From Gordius sp. MW1 (lineage: Eukaryota > Nematomorpha > Gordioida > Gordea > Gordiidae): DNA of 64,000 nt. Under the pieces are notes generated by a model. The model ran no database searches, was not told where the DNA came from, and saw nothing but the letters and a program-made list of their open reading frames with translations. Location: assembly GCA_964036665.1 (NCBI GenBank), contig OZ038527.1, forward strand, positions 11,687,835 through 11,751,834, read 5' to 3'. Positions 25,101 through 39,100 of the stretch are shown piece after piece. Position 1 is the first letter of the stretch, and every line of letters begins with the position of its first letter. The translations under genes and the position numbers were made by a program.

Positions 25101-27163
25101 CATGGAAACAACGTCTAAAAACGACAAATTTCATCGGATGAATACGGTAGAAAGAAAAAAATGTGAAAAATTTTGAGGTAAAAATATTCATTTTTTTCGA
25201 ATCTATGTGAAAGAGCGTAAAAAAATATATAAAAATAAGCCAATTTGAGAATCCTATTATCCTCGATTGACTTCCGAAAAGAGGTTTTAAGCTGCGAGAA
25301 CTATCATTTTGACAAAAGACAACGTTTTATTGTTGCGATTAGTTTGTTGTATCAAACGTGAGTGCTTAATTTTTGAAAACTGCTCTATGCTATCATGATT
25401 TAAAGTAATAGTTTTCTGATTCTGATAAATTTTTAGTTTTTATCATGGAAACAACGTCTGAAAACGACAACTTTCATCGGATGTATACGGTTGAAAGAAA
25501 AAAATGTGAAAAATTTTGAGGTAAAAATATTCATTTTTTTCGATTCTATGTGAAAAAGCGTAAAAAAAATATAAAAATAAGCCAATTTGAGAATCCTATT
25601 ATCCTCGATTGACTTCCGAAAAGAGGTTTTAAGTTGCGAGAACTATCATTTTGACAAAAGACAACGTTTTATTGTTGCGATTAATTTGTTGTATCGCAAC
25701 GTGAGTGCTTAATTTTTGAAAACTGCTCTATGCAACCATGATTTCAAAGTAATAGTTTTCTGATTCTGATAAATTTTTACTTTTTATCATGGAAACAACG
25801 TCTAAAAACGACAAATTTCATCGGATGAATACGGTAGAAAGAAAAAAATGTGAAAAATTTTGAGGTAAAAATATTCATTTTTTTCGAATCTATGTGAAAG
25901 AGCGTAAAAAAATATATAAAAATAAGCCAATTTGAGAATCCTATTATCCTCGATTGACTTCCGAAAAGAGGTTTTAAGCTGCGAGAACTATCATTTTGAC
26001 AAAAGACAACGTTTTATTGTTGCGATTAGTTTGTTGTATCAAACGTGAGTGCTTAATTTTTGAAAACTGCTCTATGCTATCATGATTTAAAGTAATAGTT
26101 TTCTGATTCTGATAAATTTTTAGTTTTTATCATGGAAACAACGTCTGAAAACGACAACTTTCATCGGATGAATACGGTTGAAAGAAAAAAATGTGAAAAA
26201 TTTTGAGGTAAAAATATTCATTTTTTTCGATTCTATGTGAAAAAGCGTAAAAAAATATATAAAAATAAGCCAATTTGAGAATCCTATTATCCTCGATTGA
26301 CTTCCGAAAAGAGGTTTTAAGTTGCGAGAACTATCATTTTGACAAAAGACAACGTTTTATTGTTGCGATTAATTTGTTGTATCGCAACGTGAGTGCTTAA
26401 TTTTTGAAAACTGCTCTATGCAACCATGATTTCAAAGTAATAGTTTTCTGATTCTGATAAATTTTTACTTTTTATCATGGAAACAACGTCTAAAAACGAC
26501 AAATTTCATCGGATGAATACGGTAGAAAGAAAAAAATGTGAAAAATTTTGAGGTAAAAATATTCATTTTTTTCGAATCTATGTGAAAGAGCGTAAAAAAA
26601 TATATAAAAATAAGCCAATTTGAGAATCCTATTATCCTCGATTGACTTCCGAAAAGAGGTTTTAAGCTGCGAGAACTATCATTTTGACAAAAGACAACGT
26701 TTTATTGTTGCGATTAGTTTGTTGTATCAAACGTGAGTGCTTAATTTTTGAAAACTGCTCTATGCTATCATGATTTAAAGTAATAGTTTTCTGATTCTGA
26801 TAAATTTTTAGTTTTTATCATGGAAACAACGTCTGAAAACGACAACTTTCATCGGATGAATACGGTTGAAAGAAAAAAATGTGAAAAATTTTGAGGTAAA
26901 AATATTCATTTTTTTCGATTCTATGTGAAAAAGCGTAAAAAAATATATAAAAATAAGCCAATTTGAGAATCCTATTATCCTCGATTGACTTCCGAAAAGA
27001 GGTTTTAAGTTGCGAGAACTATCATTTTGACAAAAGACAACGTTTTATTGTTGCGATTAATTTGTTGTATCGCAACGTGAGTGCTTAATTTTTGAAAACT
27101 GCTCTATGCAACCATGATTTCAAAGTAATAGTTTTCTGATTCTGATAAATTTTTACTTTTTAT
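25101..27163. repeat. Two-monomer higher-order repeat, three copies
   Basis: Type A monomers at 25101, 25788 and 26476 (343 bp) alternate with type B at 25444, 26131 and 26819 (344-345 bp). Type A has CTAAAAACGACAAATTTC, GGTAGAAAG, CGAATCTATG, ATCAAACG, GCTATCATGATTTAAAG and a TTTTTAG end. Type B has CTGAAAACGACAACTTTC, GGTTGAAAG, GAAAAAGCG, AAGTTGCG, GATTAATTTG and GCAACCATG. The unit is about 688 bp. B copies also occur at 29916, 30602 and 31289, and A-like copies at 28197, 30946 and 32666. Confidence 0.92.
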
Positions 27164-30100
27164 CATGGAAACAACGTCTAAAAACGACAAATTTCATCGG
27201 ATGAATACGGTAAAAAGAAAAAAATGTGAAAAATTTTGAGGTAAAAATATTCATTTTTTTCGATTCTATGTGAAAAAGCCTAAAAAAATATATAAAAATA
27301 AGCCAATTTGAGAATCCTATTATCCTCGATTGACTTCCGAAAAGAGGTTTTAAGTTGCGAGAACTATCATTTTGACAAAAGACAACGTTTTATTGTTGCG
27401 ATTAGTTTGTTGTATCAAACGTGAGTGCTTAATTTTTGAAAACTGCTCTATGCAATCATGATTTAAAAGTAATAGTTTTCTGATTCTGATAAATTTTTAC
27501 TTTTTATCATGGAAACAACGTCTGAAAACGACAACTTTCATCGGATGAATACGGTTGAATAAAAAAATGTGAAAAATTTTGAGGTAAAAATATTCATTTT
27601 TTTCGATTCTATGTGAAAGAGCGTAAAAAAATATATAAAAATAAGCGAATTTGAGAATCCTATTATCTTCGATTGACTTCCGAAAAGAGGTTTTAAGCTG
27701 CGAGAACTATCATTTTGACAAAAGACAACGTTTTATTTTTGCGATTAGTTTGTTGTATCAAACGTGAGTGCTTAATTTTTGAAAACTGCTCTATGCAATC
27801 ATGATTTCAAAGTAATAGTTTTCGGATTCTGATAATTTTTTACTTTTTATCATGGAAACAACGTCTGAAAACGACAACTTTCATCGGATGAATACGGTTG
27901 AAAGAAAAAAATGTGAAAAATTTTGAGGTAAAAATATTTATTTTTTTTCGATTCTATGTGAAAGAGCTTGAAAAAATATATAAAAGTAAGCCAATTTGAG
28001 AATCCTATTATCCTCGATTGACTTCCGAAAAGAGGTTTTAAGCTGCGAGAACTATCATTTTGACAAAAGACAACGTTTTATTGTTGCGATTAGTTTGTAG
28101 TATCGCGACGTGAGTGCTTAATTTTTGAAAACTGCTCTATGCGATCATGATTTCAAAGTAATAGTTTTCTGATTCTGATAAATTTTTACTTTTTATCATG
28201 GAAACAACGTCTAAAAACGACAAATTTCATCGGATGAATACGGTAGAAAGAAAAAAATGTGAAAAATTTTGAGGTAAAAATATTCATTTTTTTCGAATCT
28301 ATGTGAAAGAGCGTAAAAAAATATATAAAAATAAGCCAATTTGAGAATCCTATTATCCTCGATTGACTTCCGAAAAGAGGTTTTAAGCTGCGAGAACTAT
28401 CATTATGACAAAAGACAACGTTTTATTGTTGCGATTAGTTTGTTGTATCAAACGTGAGTGCTTAATTTTTGAAAACTGCTCTATGCTATCATGATTTAAA
28501 GTAATAGTTTTCTGATTCTGATAAATTTTTAGTTTTTATCATGGAAACAACGTCTGAAAACGAAAACTTTCATCGGATGAATACGGTTGAAAGAAAAAAA
28601 TGTGAAAAATTTTGAGGTAAAAATATTTATTTTTTTCGATTCTATGTGAAAGAGCTTGAAAAAATATATAAAAGTAAGCCGATTTGAGAATCCTATTATC
28701 CTCGATTGACTTCCGAAAAGAGGTTTTAAGTTGCTAGAACTATCATTTTGACAAAAGACAACGTTTTATTGTTGCGATTAGTTTGTTGTATCGCAACGTG
28801 AGTGCTTAATTTTTTAAAACTGCTCTATGCAATCATGATTTCAAAGTAATAGTTTTCTGATTCTGATAAATTTTTACTTTTTATCATGGAAACAACGTCT
28901 GAAAACGACAACTTTCATCGGATAAATACGGTTGAATAAAAAAATGTGAAAAATTTTGAGGTAAAAATATTCATTTTTTTCGATTCTATGTGAAAGAGCG
29001 TAAAAAAATATATAAAAATAAGCCAATTTGAGAATCCTATTATCCTCGATTGACTTCCGAAAAGAGGTTTTAAGCTGCGAGAACTATCATTTTGACAAAA
29101 GACAACGTTTTATTGTTGCGATTAGTTTGTTGTATCAAACGTGAGTGCTTAATTTTTGAAAACTGCTCTATGCAATCATGATTTAAAAGTAATAGTTTTC
29201 TGATTCTAATAAATTTTTACTTTTTATCATGGAAACAACGTCTGAAAACGACAACTTTCATCGGATGAATACGGTTGAAAGAAAAAAATGTGAAAAATTT
29301 TGAGGTAAAAATATTCATTTTTTTCGATTCTATGTGAAAGAGCTTGAAAAAATATATAAAAGTAAGCCGATTTGAGAATCCTATTATCCTCGATTGACTT
29401 CCGAAAAGAGGTTTTAAGCTGCGAGAACTATCATTTTGACAAAAGACAACGTTTTATTGTTGCGTTAGTTGGTTGTATCGCAACGTGAGTGCTTAATTTT
29501 TGAAAACTGCTCTATGCGATCATGATTTCAAAGTAATAGTTTTCTGATTCTGATAAATTTTTACTTTTTATCATGGAAACAACGTCTAAAAACGACAAAT
29601 TTCATCGGATGAATACGGTAAAAAGAAAAAAATGTGAAAAATTTTGAGGTAAAAATATTCATTTTTTTCGATTCTATGTGAAAAAGCGTAAAAAAATATA
29701 TAAAAATAAGCCAATTTGAGAATCCTATTATCCTCGATTGACTTCCGAAAAGAGGTTTTAAGTTGCGAGAACTATCATTTTGACAAAAGACAACGTTTTA
29801 TTGTTGCGATTAGTTTGTTGTATCGCAACGTGAGTGCTTAATTTTTGAAAACTGCTCTATGCTATCATGATTTAAAGTAATAGTTTTCTGATTCTGATAA
29901 ATTTTTAGTTTTTATCATGGAAACAACGTCTGAAAACGACAACTTTCATCGGATGAATACGGTTGAAAGAAAAAAATGTGAAAAATTTTGAGGTAAAAAT
30001 ATTCATTTTTTTCGATTCTATGTGAAAAAGCGTAAAAAAATATATAAAAATAAGCCAATTTGAGAATCCTATTATCCTCGATTGACTTCCGAAAAGAGGT

Positions 30101-30601
30101 TTTAAGTTGCGAGAACTATCATTTTGACAAAAGACAACGTTTTATTGTTGCGATTAATTTGTTGTATCGCAACGTGAGTGCTTAATTTTTGAAAACTGCT
30201 CTATGCAACCATGATTTCAAAGTAATAGTTTTCTGATTCTGATAAATTTTTACTTTTTATCATGGAAACAACGTCTGAAAACGACAACTTTCATCGTATG
30301 AATACGGTTGAATAAAAAATGTGAAAAATTTTGAGGTAAAAATATTCATTTTTTTCAATTCTATGTGAAAAAGCGTAAAAAAATATATAAAAATAAGCCA
30401 ATTTGAGAATCCTATTATCCTCGATTGACTTCCGAAAAGAGGTTTTAAGTTGCGAGAACTATCATTTTGACAAAAGACAACGTTTTATTGTTGCGATTAG
30501 TTTGTTGTATCAAACGTGAGTGCTTAATTTTTGAAAACTGCTCTATGCTATCATGATTTAAAGTAATAGTTTTCTGATTCTGATAAATTTTTAGTTTTTA
30601 T
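27164..30601. repeat. Monomers 80-89, 13-monomer duplication copy 1 and its tail
   Basis: Monomer starts: 27164, 27508, 27851, 28197, 28540, 28885, 29228, 29572, 29916, 30261. Those from 27164 to about 29340 match 31634 to about 33810 at an offset of 4469-4470 bp. Shared rare variants: GAAAAAGCCTAAA, TTTTATTTTTGCG, GTTTGTAGTATCGCGACG, CATTATGACA, CGAAAACTTTC, TTGCTAGAAC, and TTCTAATAAAT just before 29228. The monomer at 30261 has CATCGTATG and a shortened TTGAATAAAAAATG, shared with 35758. Confidence 0.9.
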
Positions 30602-33600
30602 CATGGAAACAACGTCTGAAAACGACAACTTTCATCGGATGAATACGGTTGAAAGAAAAAAATGTGAAAAATTTTGAGGTAAAAATATTCATTTTTTTCG
30701 ATTCTATGTGAAAAAGCGTAAAAAAATATATAAAAATAAGCCAATTTGAGAATCCTATTATCCTCGATTGACTTCCGAAAAGAGGTTTTAAGTTGCGAGA
30801 ACTATCATTTTGACAAAAGACAACGTTTTATTGTTGCGATTAATTTGTTGTATCGCAACGTGAGTGCTTAATTTTTAAAACTGCTCTATGCAACCATGAT
30901 TTCAAAGTAATAGTTTTCTGATTCTGATAAATTTTTACTTTTTATCATGGAAACAACGTCTAAAAACGACAAATTTCATCGGATGAATACGGTAGAAAGA
31001 AAAAAATGTGAAAAATTTTGAGGTAAAAATATTCATTTTTTTCGAATCTATGTGAAAGAGCGTAAAAAAATATATAAAAATAAGCCAATTTGAGAATCCT
31101 ATTATCCTCGATTGACTTCCGAAAAGAGGTTTTAAGCTGCGAGAACTATCATTTTGACAAAAGACAACGTTTTATTGTTGCGATTAGTTTGTTGTATCAA
31201 ACGTGAGTGCTTAATTTTTGAAAACTGCTCTATGCTATCATGATTTAAAGTAATAGTTTTCTGATTCTGATAAATTTTTAGTTTTTATCATGGAAACAAC
31301 GTCTGAAAACGACAACTTTCATCGGATGAATACGGTTGAAAGAAAAAAATGTGAAACATTTTGAGGTAAAAATATTCATTTTTTTCGATTCTATGTGAAA
31401 AAGCGTAAAAAAATATATAAAAATAAGCCAATTTGAGAATCCTATTATCCTCGATTGACTTCCGAAAAGAGGTTTTAAGTTGCGAGAACTATCATTTTGA
31501 CAAAAGACAACGTTTTATTGTTGCGATTAATTTGTTGTATCGCAACGTGAGTGCTTAATTTTTGAAAACTGCTCTATGCAACCATGATTTCAAAGTAATA
31601 GTTTTCTGATTCTGATAAATTTTTACTTTTTATCATGGAAACAACGTCTAAAAACGACAAATTTCATCGGATGAATACGGTAAAAAGAAAAAAATGTGAA
31701 AAATTTTGAGGTAAAAATATTCATTTTTTTCGATTCTATGTGAAAAAGCCTAAAAAAATATATAAAAATAAGCCAATTTGAGAATCCTATTATCCTCGAT
31801 TGACTTCCGAAAAGAGGTTTTAAGTTGCGAGAACTATCATTTTGACAAAAGACAACGTTTTATTGTTGCGATTAGTTTGTTGTATCAAACGTGAGTGCTT
31901 AATTTTTGAAAACTGCTCTATGCAATCATGATTTAAAAGTAATAGTTTTCTGATTCTGATAAATTTTTACTTTTTATCATGGAAACAACGTCTGAAAACG
32001 ACAACTTTCATCGGATGAATACGGTTGAATAAAAAAATGTGAAAAATTTTGAGGTAAAAATATTCATTTTTTTCGATTCTATGTGAAAGAGCGTAAAAAA
32101 ATATATAAAAATAAGCAAATTTGAGAATCCTATTATCCTCGATTGACTTCCGAAAAGAGGTTTTAAGCTGCGAGAACTATCATTTTGACAAAAGACAACG
32201 TTTTATTTTTGCGATTAGTTTGTTGTATCAAACGTGAGTGCTTAATTTTTGAAAACTGCTCTATGCAATCATGATTTCAAAGTAATAGTTTTCGGATTCT
32301 GATAATTTTTTACTTTTTATCATGGAAACAACGTCTGAAAACGACAACTTTCATCGGATGAATACGGTTGAAAGAAAAAAATGTGAAAAATTTTGAGGTA
32401 AAAATATTTATTTTTTTTCGATTCTATGTGAAAGAGCTTGAAAAAATATATAAAAGTAAGCCAATTTGAGAATCCTATTATCCTCATTGACTTCCGAAAA
32501 GAGGTTTTAAGCTGCGAGAACTATCATTTTGACAAAAGACAACGTTTTATTGTTGCGATTAGTTTGTAGTATCGCGACGTGAGTGCTTAATTTTTGAAAA
32601 CTGCTCTATGCGATCATGATTTCAAAGTAATAGTTTTCTGATTCTGATAAATTTTTACTTTTTATCATGGAAACAACGTCTAAAAACGACAAATTTCATC
32701 GGATGAATACGGTAGAAAGAAAAAAATGTGAAAAATTTTGAGGTAAAAATATTCATTTTTTTCGAATCTATGTGAAAGAGCGTAAAAAAATATATAAAAA
32801 TAAGCCAATTTGAGAATCCTATTATCCTCGATTGACTTCCGAAAAGAGGTTTTAAGCTGCGAGAACTATCATTATGACAAAAGACAACGTTTTATTGTTG
32901 CGATTAGTTTGTTGTATCAAACGTGAGTGCTTAATTTTTGAAAACTGCTCTATGCTATCATGATTTAAAGTAATAGTTTTCTGATTCTGATAAATTTTTA
33001 GTTTTTATCATGGAAACAACGTCTGAAAACGAAAACTTTCATCGGATGAATACGGTTGAAAGAAAAAAATGTGAAAAATTTTGAGGTAAAAATATTTATT
33101 TTTTTCGATTCTATGTGAAAGAGCTTGAAAAAATATATAAAAGTAAGTCGATTTGAGAATCCTATTATCCTCGATTGACTTCCGAAAAGAGGTTTTAAGT
33201 TGCTAGAACTATCATTTTGACAAAAGACAACGTTTTATTGTTGCGATTAGTTTGTTGTATCGCAACGTGAGTGCTTAATTTTTTAAAACTGCTCTATGCA
33301 ATCATGATTTCAAAGTAATAGTTTTCTGATTCTGATAAATTTTTACTTTTTATCATGGAAACAACGTCTGAAAACGACAACTTTCATCGGATGAATACGG
33401 TTGAATAAAAAAATGTGAAAAATTTTGAGGTAAAAATATTCATTTTTTTCGATTCTATGTGAAAGAGCGTAAAAAAATATATAAAAATAAGCCAATTTGA
33501 GAATCCTATTATCCTCGATTGACTTCCGAAAAGAGGTTTTAAGCTGCGAGAACTATCATTTTGACAAAAGACAACGTTTTATTGTTGCGATTAGTTTGTT

Positions 33601-33696
33601 GTATCAAACGTGAGTGCTTAATTTTTGAAAACTGCTCTATGCAATCATGATTTAAAAGTAATAGTTTTCTGATTCTAATAAATTTTTACTTTTTAT
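30602..33696. repeat. 13-monomer duplication, copy 2 (monomers 90-98)
   Basis: Monomer starts: 30602, 30946, 31289, 31634, 31978, 32321, 32666, 33009, 33354. They correspond to 26131 through 28885, offset 4469-4471 bp. I noted about seven differences over some 3.2 kb: a one-base loss in TTAATTTTTAAAACTG near 30876, GAAACATTTTG near 31357, AAGCAAATTT near 32115, ATCCTCG versus ATCTTCG, CCTCATTG near 32486, AAGTCG near 33147, and GGATGAATACG versus GGATAAATACG. Confidence 0.9.
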
Positions 33697-35068
33697 CATG
33701 GAAACAACGTCTGAAAACGACAACTTTCATCGGATGAATACGGTTGAAAGAAAAAAATGTGAAAAATTTTGAGGTAAAAATATTCATTTTTTTCGATTCT
33801 ATGTGAAAGAGCGTAAAAAAATATATAAAAGTAAGCCGATTTGAGAATCCTATTATCCTCGATTGACTTCCGAAAAGAGGTTTTAAGCTGCGAGAACTAT
33901 CATTTTGACAAAAGACAACGTTTTATTGTTGCGATTAGTTTGTTGTATCAAACGTGAGTGCTTAATTTTTGAAAACTGCTCTATGCTATCATGATTTAAA
34001 GTAATAGTTTTCTGATTCTGATAAATTTTTAGTTTTTATCATGGAAACAACGTCTGAAAACGAAAACTTTCATCGGATGAATACGGTTGAAAGAAAAAAA
34101 TGTGAAAAATTTTGAGGTAAAAATATTTATTTTTTTCGATTCTATGTGAAAGAGCTTGAAAAAATATATAAAAGTAAGCCGATTTGAGAATCCTATTATC
34201 CTCGATTGACTTCCGAAAAGAGGTTTTAAGTTGCTAGAACTATCATTTTGACAAAAGACAACGTTTTATTGTTGCGATTAGTTTGTTGTATCGCAACGTG
34301 AGTGCTTAATTTTTTAAAACTGCTCTATGCAATCATGATTTCAAAGTAATAGTTTTCTGATTCTGATAAATTTTTACTTTTTATCATGGAAACAACGTCT
34401 GAAAACGACAACTTTCATCGGATGAATACGGTTGAATAAAAAAATGTGAAAAATTTTGAGGTAAAAATATTCATTTTTTTCGATTCTATGTGAAAGAGCG
34501 TAAAAAAATATATAAAAATAAGCCAATTTGAGAATCCTATTATCCTCGATTGACTTCCGAAAAGAGGTTTTAAGCTGCGAGAACTATCATTTTGACAAAA
34601 GACAACGTTTTATTGTTGCGATTAGTTTGTTGTATCAAACGTGAGTGCTTAATTTTTGAAAACTGCTCTATGCAATCATGATTTAAAAGTAATAGTTTTC
34701 TGATTCTAATAAATTTTTACTTTTTATCATGGAAACAACGTCTGAAAACGACAACTTTCATCGGATGAATACGGTTGAAAGAAAAAAATGTGAAAAATTT
34801 TGAGGTAAAAATATTCATTTTTTTCAATTCTATGTGAAAGAGCTTGAAAAAATATATAAAAGTAAGCCGATTTGAGAATCCTATTATCCTCGATTGACTT
34901 CCGAAAAGAGGTTTTAAGCTGCGAGAACTATCATTTTGACAAAAGACAACGTTTTATTGTTGCGTTAGTTGGTTGTACAACGTGAGTGCTTAATTTTTGA
35001 AAACTGCTCTATGCGATCATGATTTCAAAGTAATAGTTTTCTGATTCTGATAAATTTTTACTTTTTAT
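33009..35068. repeat. Three-monomer tandem duplication nested at the end of the 13-monomer copy
   Basis: Monomers 33009, 33354 and 33697 recur at 34040, 34385 and 34728 (offset 1031 bp), with CGAAAACTTTC, TTGCTAGAAC and TTCTAATAAAT in the same order. The last pair diverges after about 100 bp. The monomer at 34728 (341 bp) has GCGTTAGTTGGTTGTACAACG, a damaged form of the GCGTTAGTTGGTTG variant in the monomer at 29228. In this trio the junction with 33697 is therefore a mosaic. Confidence 0.88.
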
Positions 35069-36100
35069 CATGGAAACAACGTCTAAAAACGACAAATTTC
35101 ATCGGATGAATACGGTAAAAAGAAAAAAATGTGAAAAATTTTGAGGTAAAAATATTCATTTTTTTCGATTCTATGTGAAAAAGCGTAAAAAAATATATAA
35201 AAATAAGCCAATTTGAGAATCCTATTATCCTCGATTGACTTCCGAAAAGAGGTTTTAAGTTGCGAGAACTATCATTTTGACAAAAGACAACGTTTTATTG
35301 TTGCGATTAGTTTGTTGTATCGCAACGTGAGTGCTTAATTTTTGAAAACTGCTCTATGCAATCATGATTTCAAAGTAATAGTTTTCTGATTCTGATAAAT
35401 TTTTACTTTTTATCATGGAAACAACGTCTGAAAACGACAACTTTCATCGGATGAATACGGTTGAATAAAAAAATGTGAAAAATTTTGAGGTAAAAATATT
35501 TATTTTTTTCGATTCTATATGAAAGAGCTTGAAAAAATATATAAAAGTAAGCCGATTTGAGAATCCTATTATCCTCGATTGACTTCCGAAAAGAGGTTTT
35601 AAGCTGCGAGAACTATCATTTTTACAAAAGACAACGTTTTATTGTTGCGATTAGTTTGTTGTATCGCAACGTGAGTGCTTAATTTTTGAAAATTGCTCTA
35701 TGCGATCATGATTTCAAAGTAATAGTTTTCTGATTCTGATAAATTTTTACTTTTTATCATGGAAACAACGTCTGAAAACGACAACTTTCATCGTATGAAT
35801 ACGGTTGAATAAAAAATGTGAAAAATTTTGAGGTAAAAATATTCATTTTTTTCGATTCTATGTGAAAAAGCGTAAAAAAATATATAAAAATAAGCCAATT
35901 TGAGAATCCTATTATCCTCGATTGACTTCCGAAAAGAGGTTTTAAGTTGTTAGAACTATCATTTTGACAAAAGACAACGTTTTATTGCTGCGATTAGTTT
36001 GTTGTATCGCAACGTGAGTGCTTAATTTTTTAAAACTGCTCTATGCAATCATGATTTCAAAGTAATAGTTTTCTGATTCTGATAAATTTTTACTTTTTAT
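35069..36100. repeat. Satellite monomers 103-105
   Basis: Monomer starts: 35069, 35414, 35758. The first resembles 29572 (GGTAAAAAG, GAAAAAGCG, AAGTTGCG). The second is a generic unit with CATTTTTACA. The third shares CATCGTATG and the shortened A tract with 30261, and its 3' half carries TTGTTAGAAC and TTATTGCTGCG. No other content. Confidence 0.88.
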
Positions 36101-39100
36101 CATGGAAACAACGTCTGAAAACGACAACTTTCATCGGATGAATACGGTTGAATAAAAAAATGTGAAAAATTTTGAGGTAAAAATATTCATTTTTTTCGAT
36201 TCTATGTGAAAGAGCGTAAAAAAATATATAAAAATAAGCCAATTTGAGAATCCTATTATCCTCGATTGACTTCCGAAAAGAGATTTTAAGCTGCGAGAAC
36301 TATCATTTTGACAAAAGACAACGTTTTATTGTTGCGATTAGTTTGTTGTATCAAACGTGAGTGCTTAATTTTTGAAAACTGCTCTATGCAATCATGATTT
36401 AAAAGTAATAGTTTTCTGATTCTAATAAATTTTTACTTTTTATCATTGAAACAACGTCTGAAAACGACAACTTTCATCGGATGAATACGGTTGAAAGAAA
36501 AAAATGTGAAAAATTTTGAGGTAAAAATATTCATTTTTTTCGATTCTATGTGAAAGAGCGTAAAAAAATATATAAAAGTAAGCCGATTTGAGAATCCTAT
36601 TATCCTCGATTAACTTCCGAAAAGAGGTTTTAAGCTGCGAGAACTATCATTTTGACAAAAGACAACGTTTTATTGTTGCTATTAGTTTTTTATATCGCAA
36701 CGTGAGTGCTTAATTTTTGAAAATTGCTCTATGCGATCATGATTTCAAAGTAATAGTTTTCTGATTCTGATAAATTTTTACTTTTTATCATGGAAACAAC
36801 GTCTGAAAACGAAAACTTTCATCGGATGAATACGGTTGAATAAAAAAATGTGAATTTTGAGGTAAAAATATTCATTTTTTTCGATTCTATGTGAAAGAGC
36901 GTAAAAAAATATATAAAAATAAGCCAATTTGAGAATCCTATTATCCTCGATTGACTTCCGAAAAGAGGTTTTAAGCTGCGAGAACTATCATTTTGACAAA
37001 AGACAACGTTTTATTGTTGCGATTAGTTTGTTGTATCAAACGCGAGTGCTTAATTTTTGAAAACTGCTCTATGCAATTATGATTTCAAAGTAATAGTTTT
37101 CTGATTCTGATAAATTTTTACTTTTTATCATGGAAACAACGTCTGAAAACGACAACTTTCATCGGATGAATACGGTTGAAAGAAAAAAATGAGAAAAATT
37201 TTGAGGTAAAAATATTTATTTTTTTCGATTCTATGTGAAAGAGCTTGAAAAAATATATAAAAGTAAGCCGATTTGAGAATCCTATTATCCTCGATTGACT
37301 TCCAAAAGAGGTTTTAAGCTGCGAGAACTATCATTTTGACAAAAGACAACGTTTTATTGTTGCGATTAGTTTGTTGTATCGCAACGTGAGTGCTTAATTT
37401 TTGAAAACTGCTCTATGCAATCATGATTTCAAAGTAATAGTTTTCTGATTCTGATAAATTTTTACTTTTTATCATGGAAACAACGTCTGAAAACGACAAC
37501 TTTCTTCGGATGAATACGGTTGAATAAAAAAATGTGAAAAATTTTGAGGTAAAAATATTCATTTTTTTCGATTCTATGTGAAAGAGCGTAAAAAAATATA
37601 TAAAAGTAAGCCGATTTGAGAATCCTATTATCCTCGATTGACTTCCAAAAAGAGGTTTTAAGCTGCGAGAACTATCATTTTGACAAAAGACAACGTTTTA
37701 TTGTTGCGATTAGTTTGTTGTATCGCAACGTGAGTGCTTAATTTTTGAAAAATGCTCTATGCAATCATGATTTTAAAGTAATAGTTTTCTGATTCTGGTA
37801 AATTTTTACTTTTTATCATGGAAACAACGTCTGAAAACGACAACTTTCTTCGGATGAATACGGTTGAATAAAAAAATGTGAAAAATTTTGAGGTAAAAAT
37901 ATTTATTTTTTTCGATTCTATGTGAAAGAGCTTGAAAAAATATATAAAAGTAAGCCGATTTGAGAATCCTATTATCCTCGATTGACTTCCAAAAAGAGGT
38001 TTTAAGCTGCGAGAACTATCATTTTGACAAAAGACAACGTTTTATTGTTGCGATTAGTTGGCTGTATCGCAACGTGAGTGCTTAATTTTTGAAAACTGCT
38101 CTATGCGATCATGATTTCAAAGTAATAGTTTTCTGATTCTGATAAATTTTTACTTTTTATCATGGAAACAACGTCTAAAAACGACAAATTTCATCGGATG
38201 AATACGGTAGAAAGAAAAAAAAGGGAAAAAGTTTGAGGTAAAAATATTCCTTTTTTTCGATTCTATGTGAAAGAGCTTGAAAAAATATATAAAAGTAAGC
38301 CGATTTGAGAATCCTAATATCCTCGATTGACTTCTAAAAAGAGGTTTTAAGCTGCGAGAACTATCATTTTGACAAAAGACAACGTTTTATTGTTGCGATT
38401 AGTTTTTTGTATCGCAACGTGAGTGCTTAATTTTTGAAAATTGCTCTATGCGATCATGATTTCAAAGTAATAGTTTTCTGATTCTGATAAATTTTTACTT
38501 TTTATCATGGAAACAACGTCTGAAAACGACAACTTTCATCGGATGAATACGGTTGAATAAAAAATGTGAAAAATTTTGAGGTAAAAATATTCATTTTTTT
38601 CGATTCTATGTGAAAGAGCTTGAAAAAATATATAAAAGTAAGCCGATTTGAGAATCCTATTATCCTCGATTGACTTCCAAAAAGAGGTTTTAAGCTGCGA
38701 GAACTATCATTTTGACAAAAGACAACGTTTTATTGTTGCGATTAGTTGGCTGTATCGCAACGTGAGTTCTTAATTTTTGAAAATTGCTCTATGCGATCAT
38801 GATTTCAAAGTAATAGTTTTCTGATTCTGATAAATTTTTACTTTTTATCATGGAAACAACGTCTGAAAACGACAACTTTCATCGGATGAATACGGTAGAA
38901 AGAAAAAAAAGGGAAAAAGTTTGAGGTAAAAATATTCCTTTTTTTCGATTCTATGTGAAAGAGCTTGAAAAAATATATAAAAGTAAGCCGATTTGAGAAT
39001 CCTATTATCCTCGATTGACTTCCAAAAAGAGGTTTTAAGCTGCGAGAACTATCATTTTGACAAAAGACAACGTTTTATTGTTGCGATTAGTTGGCTGTAT

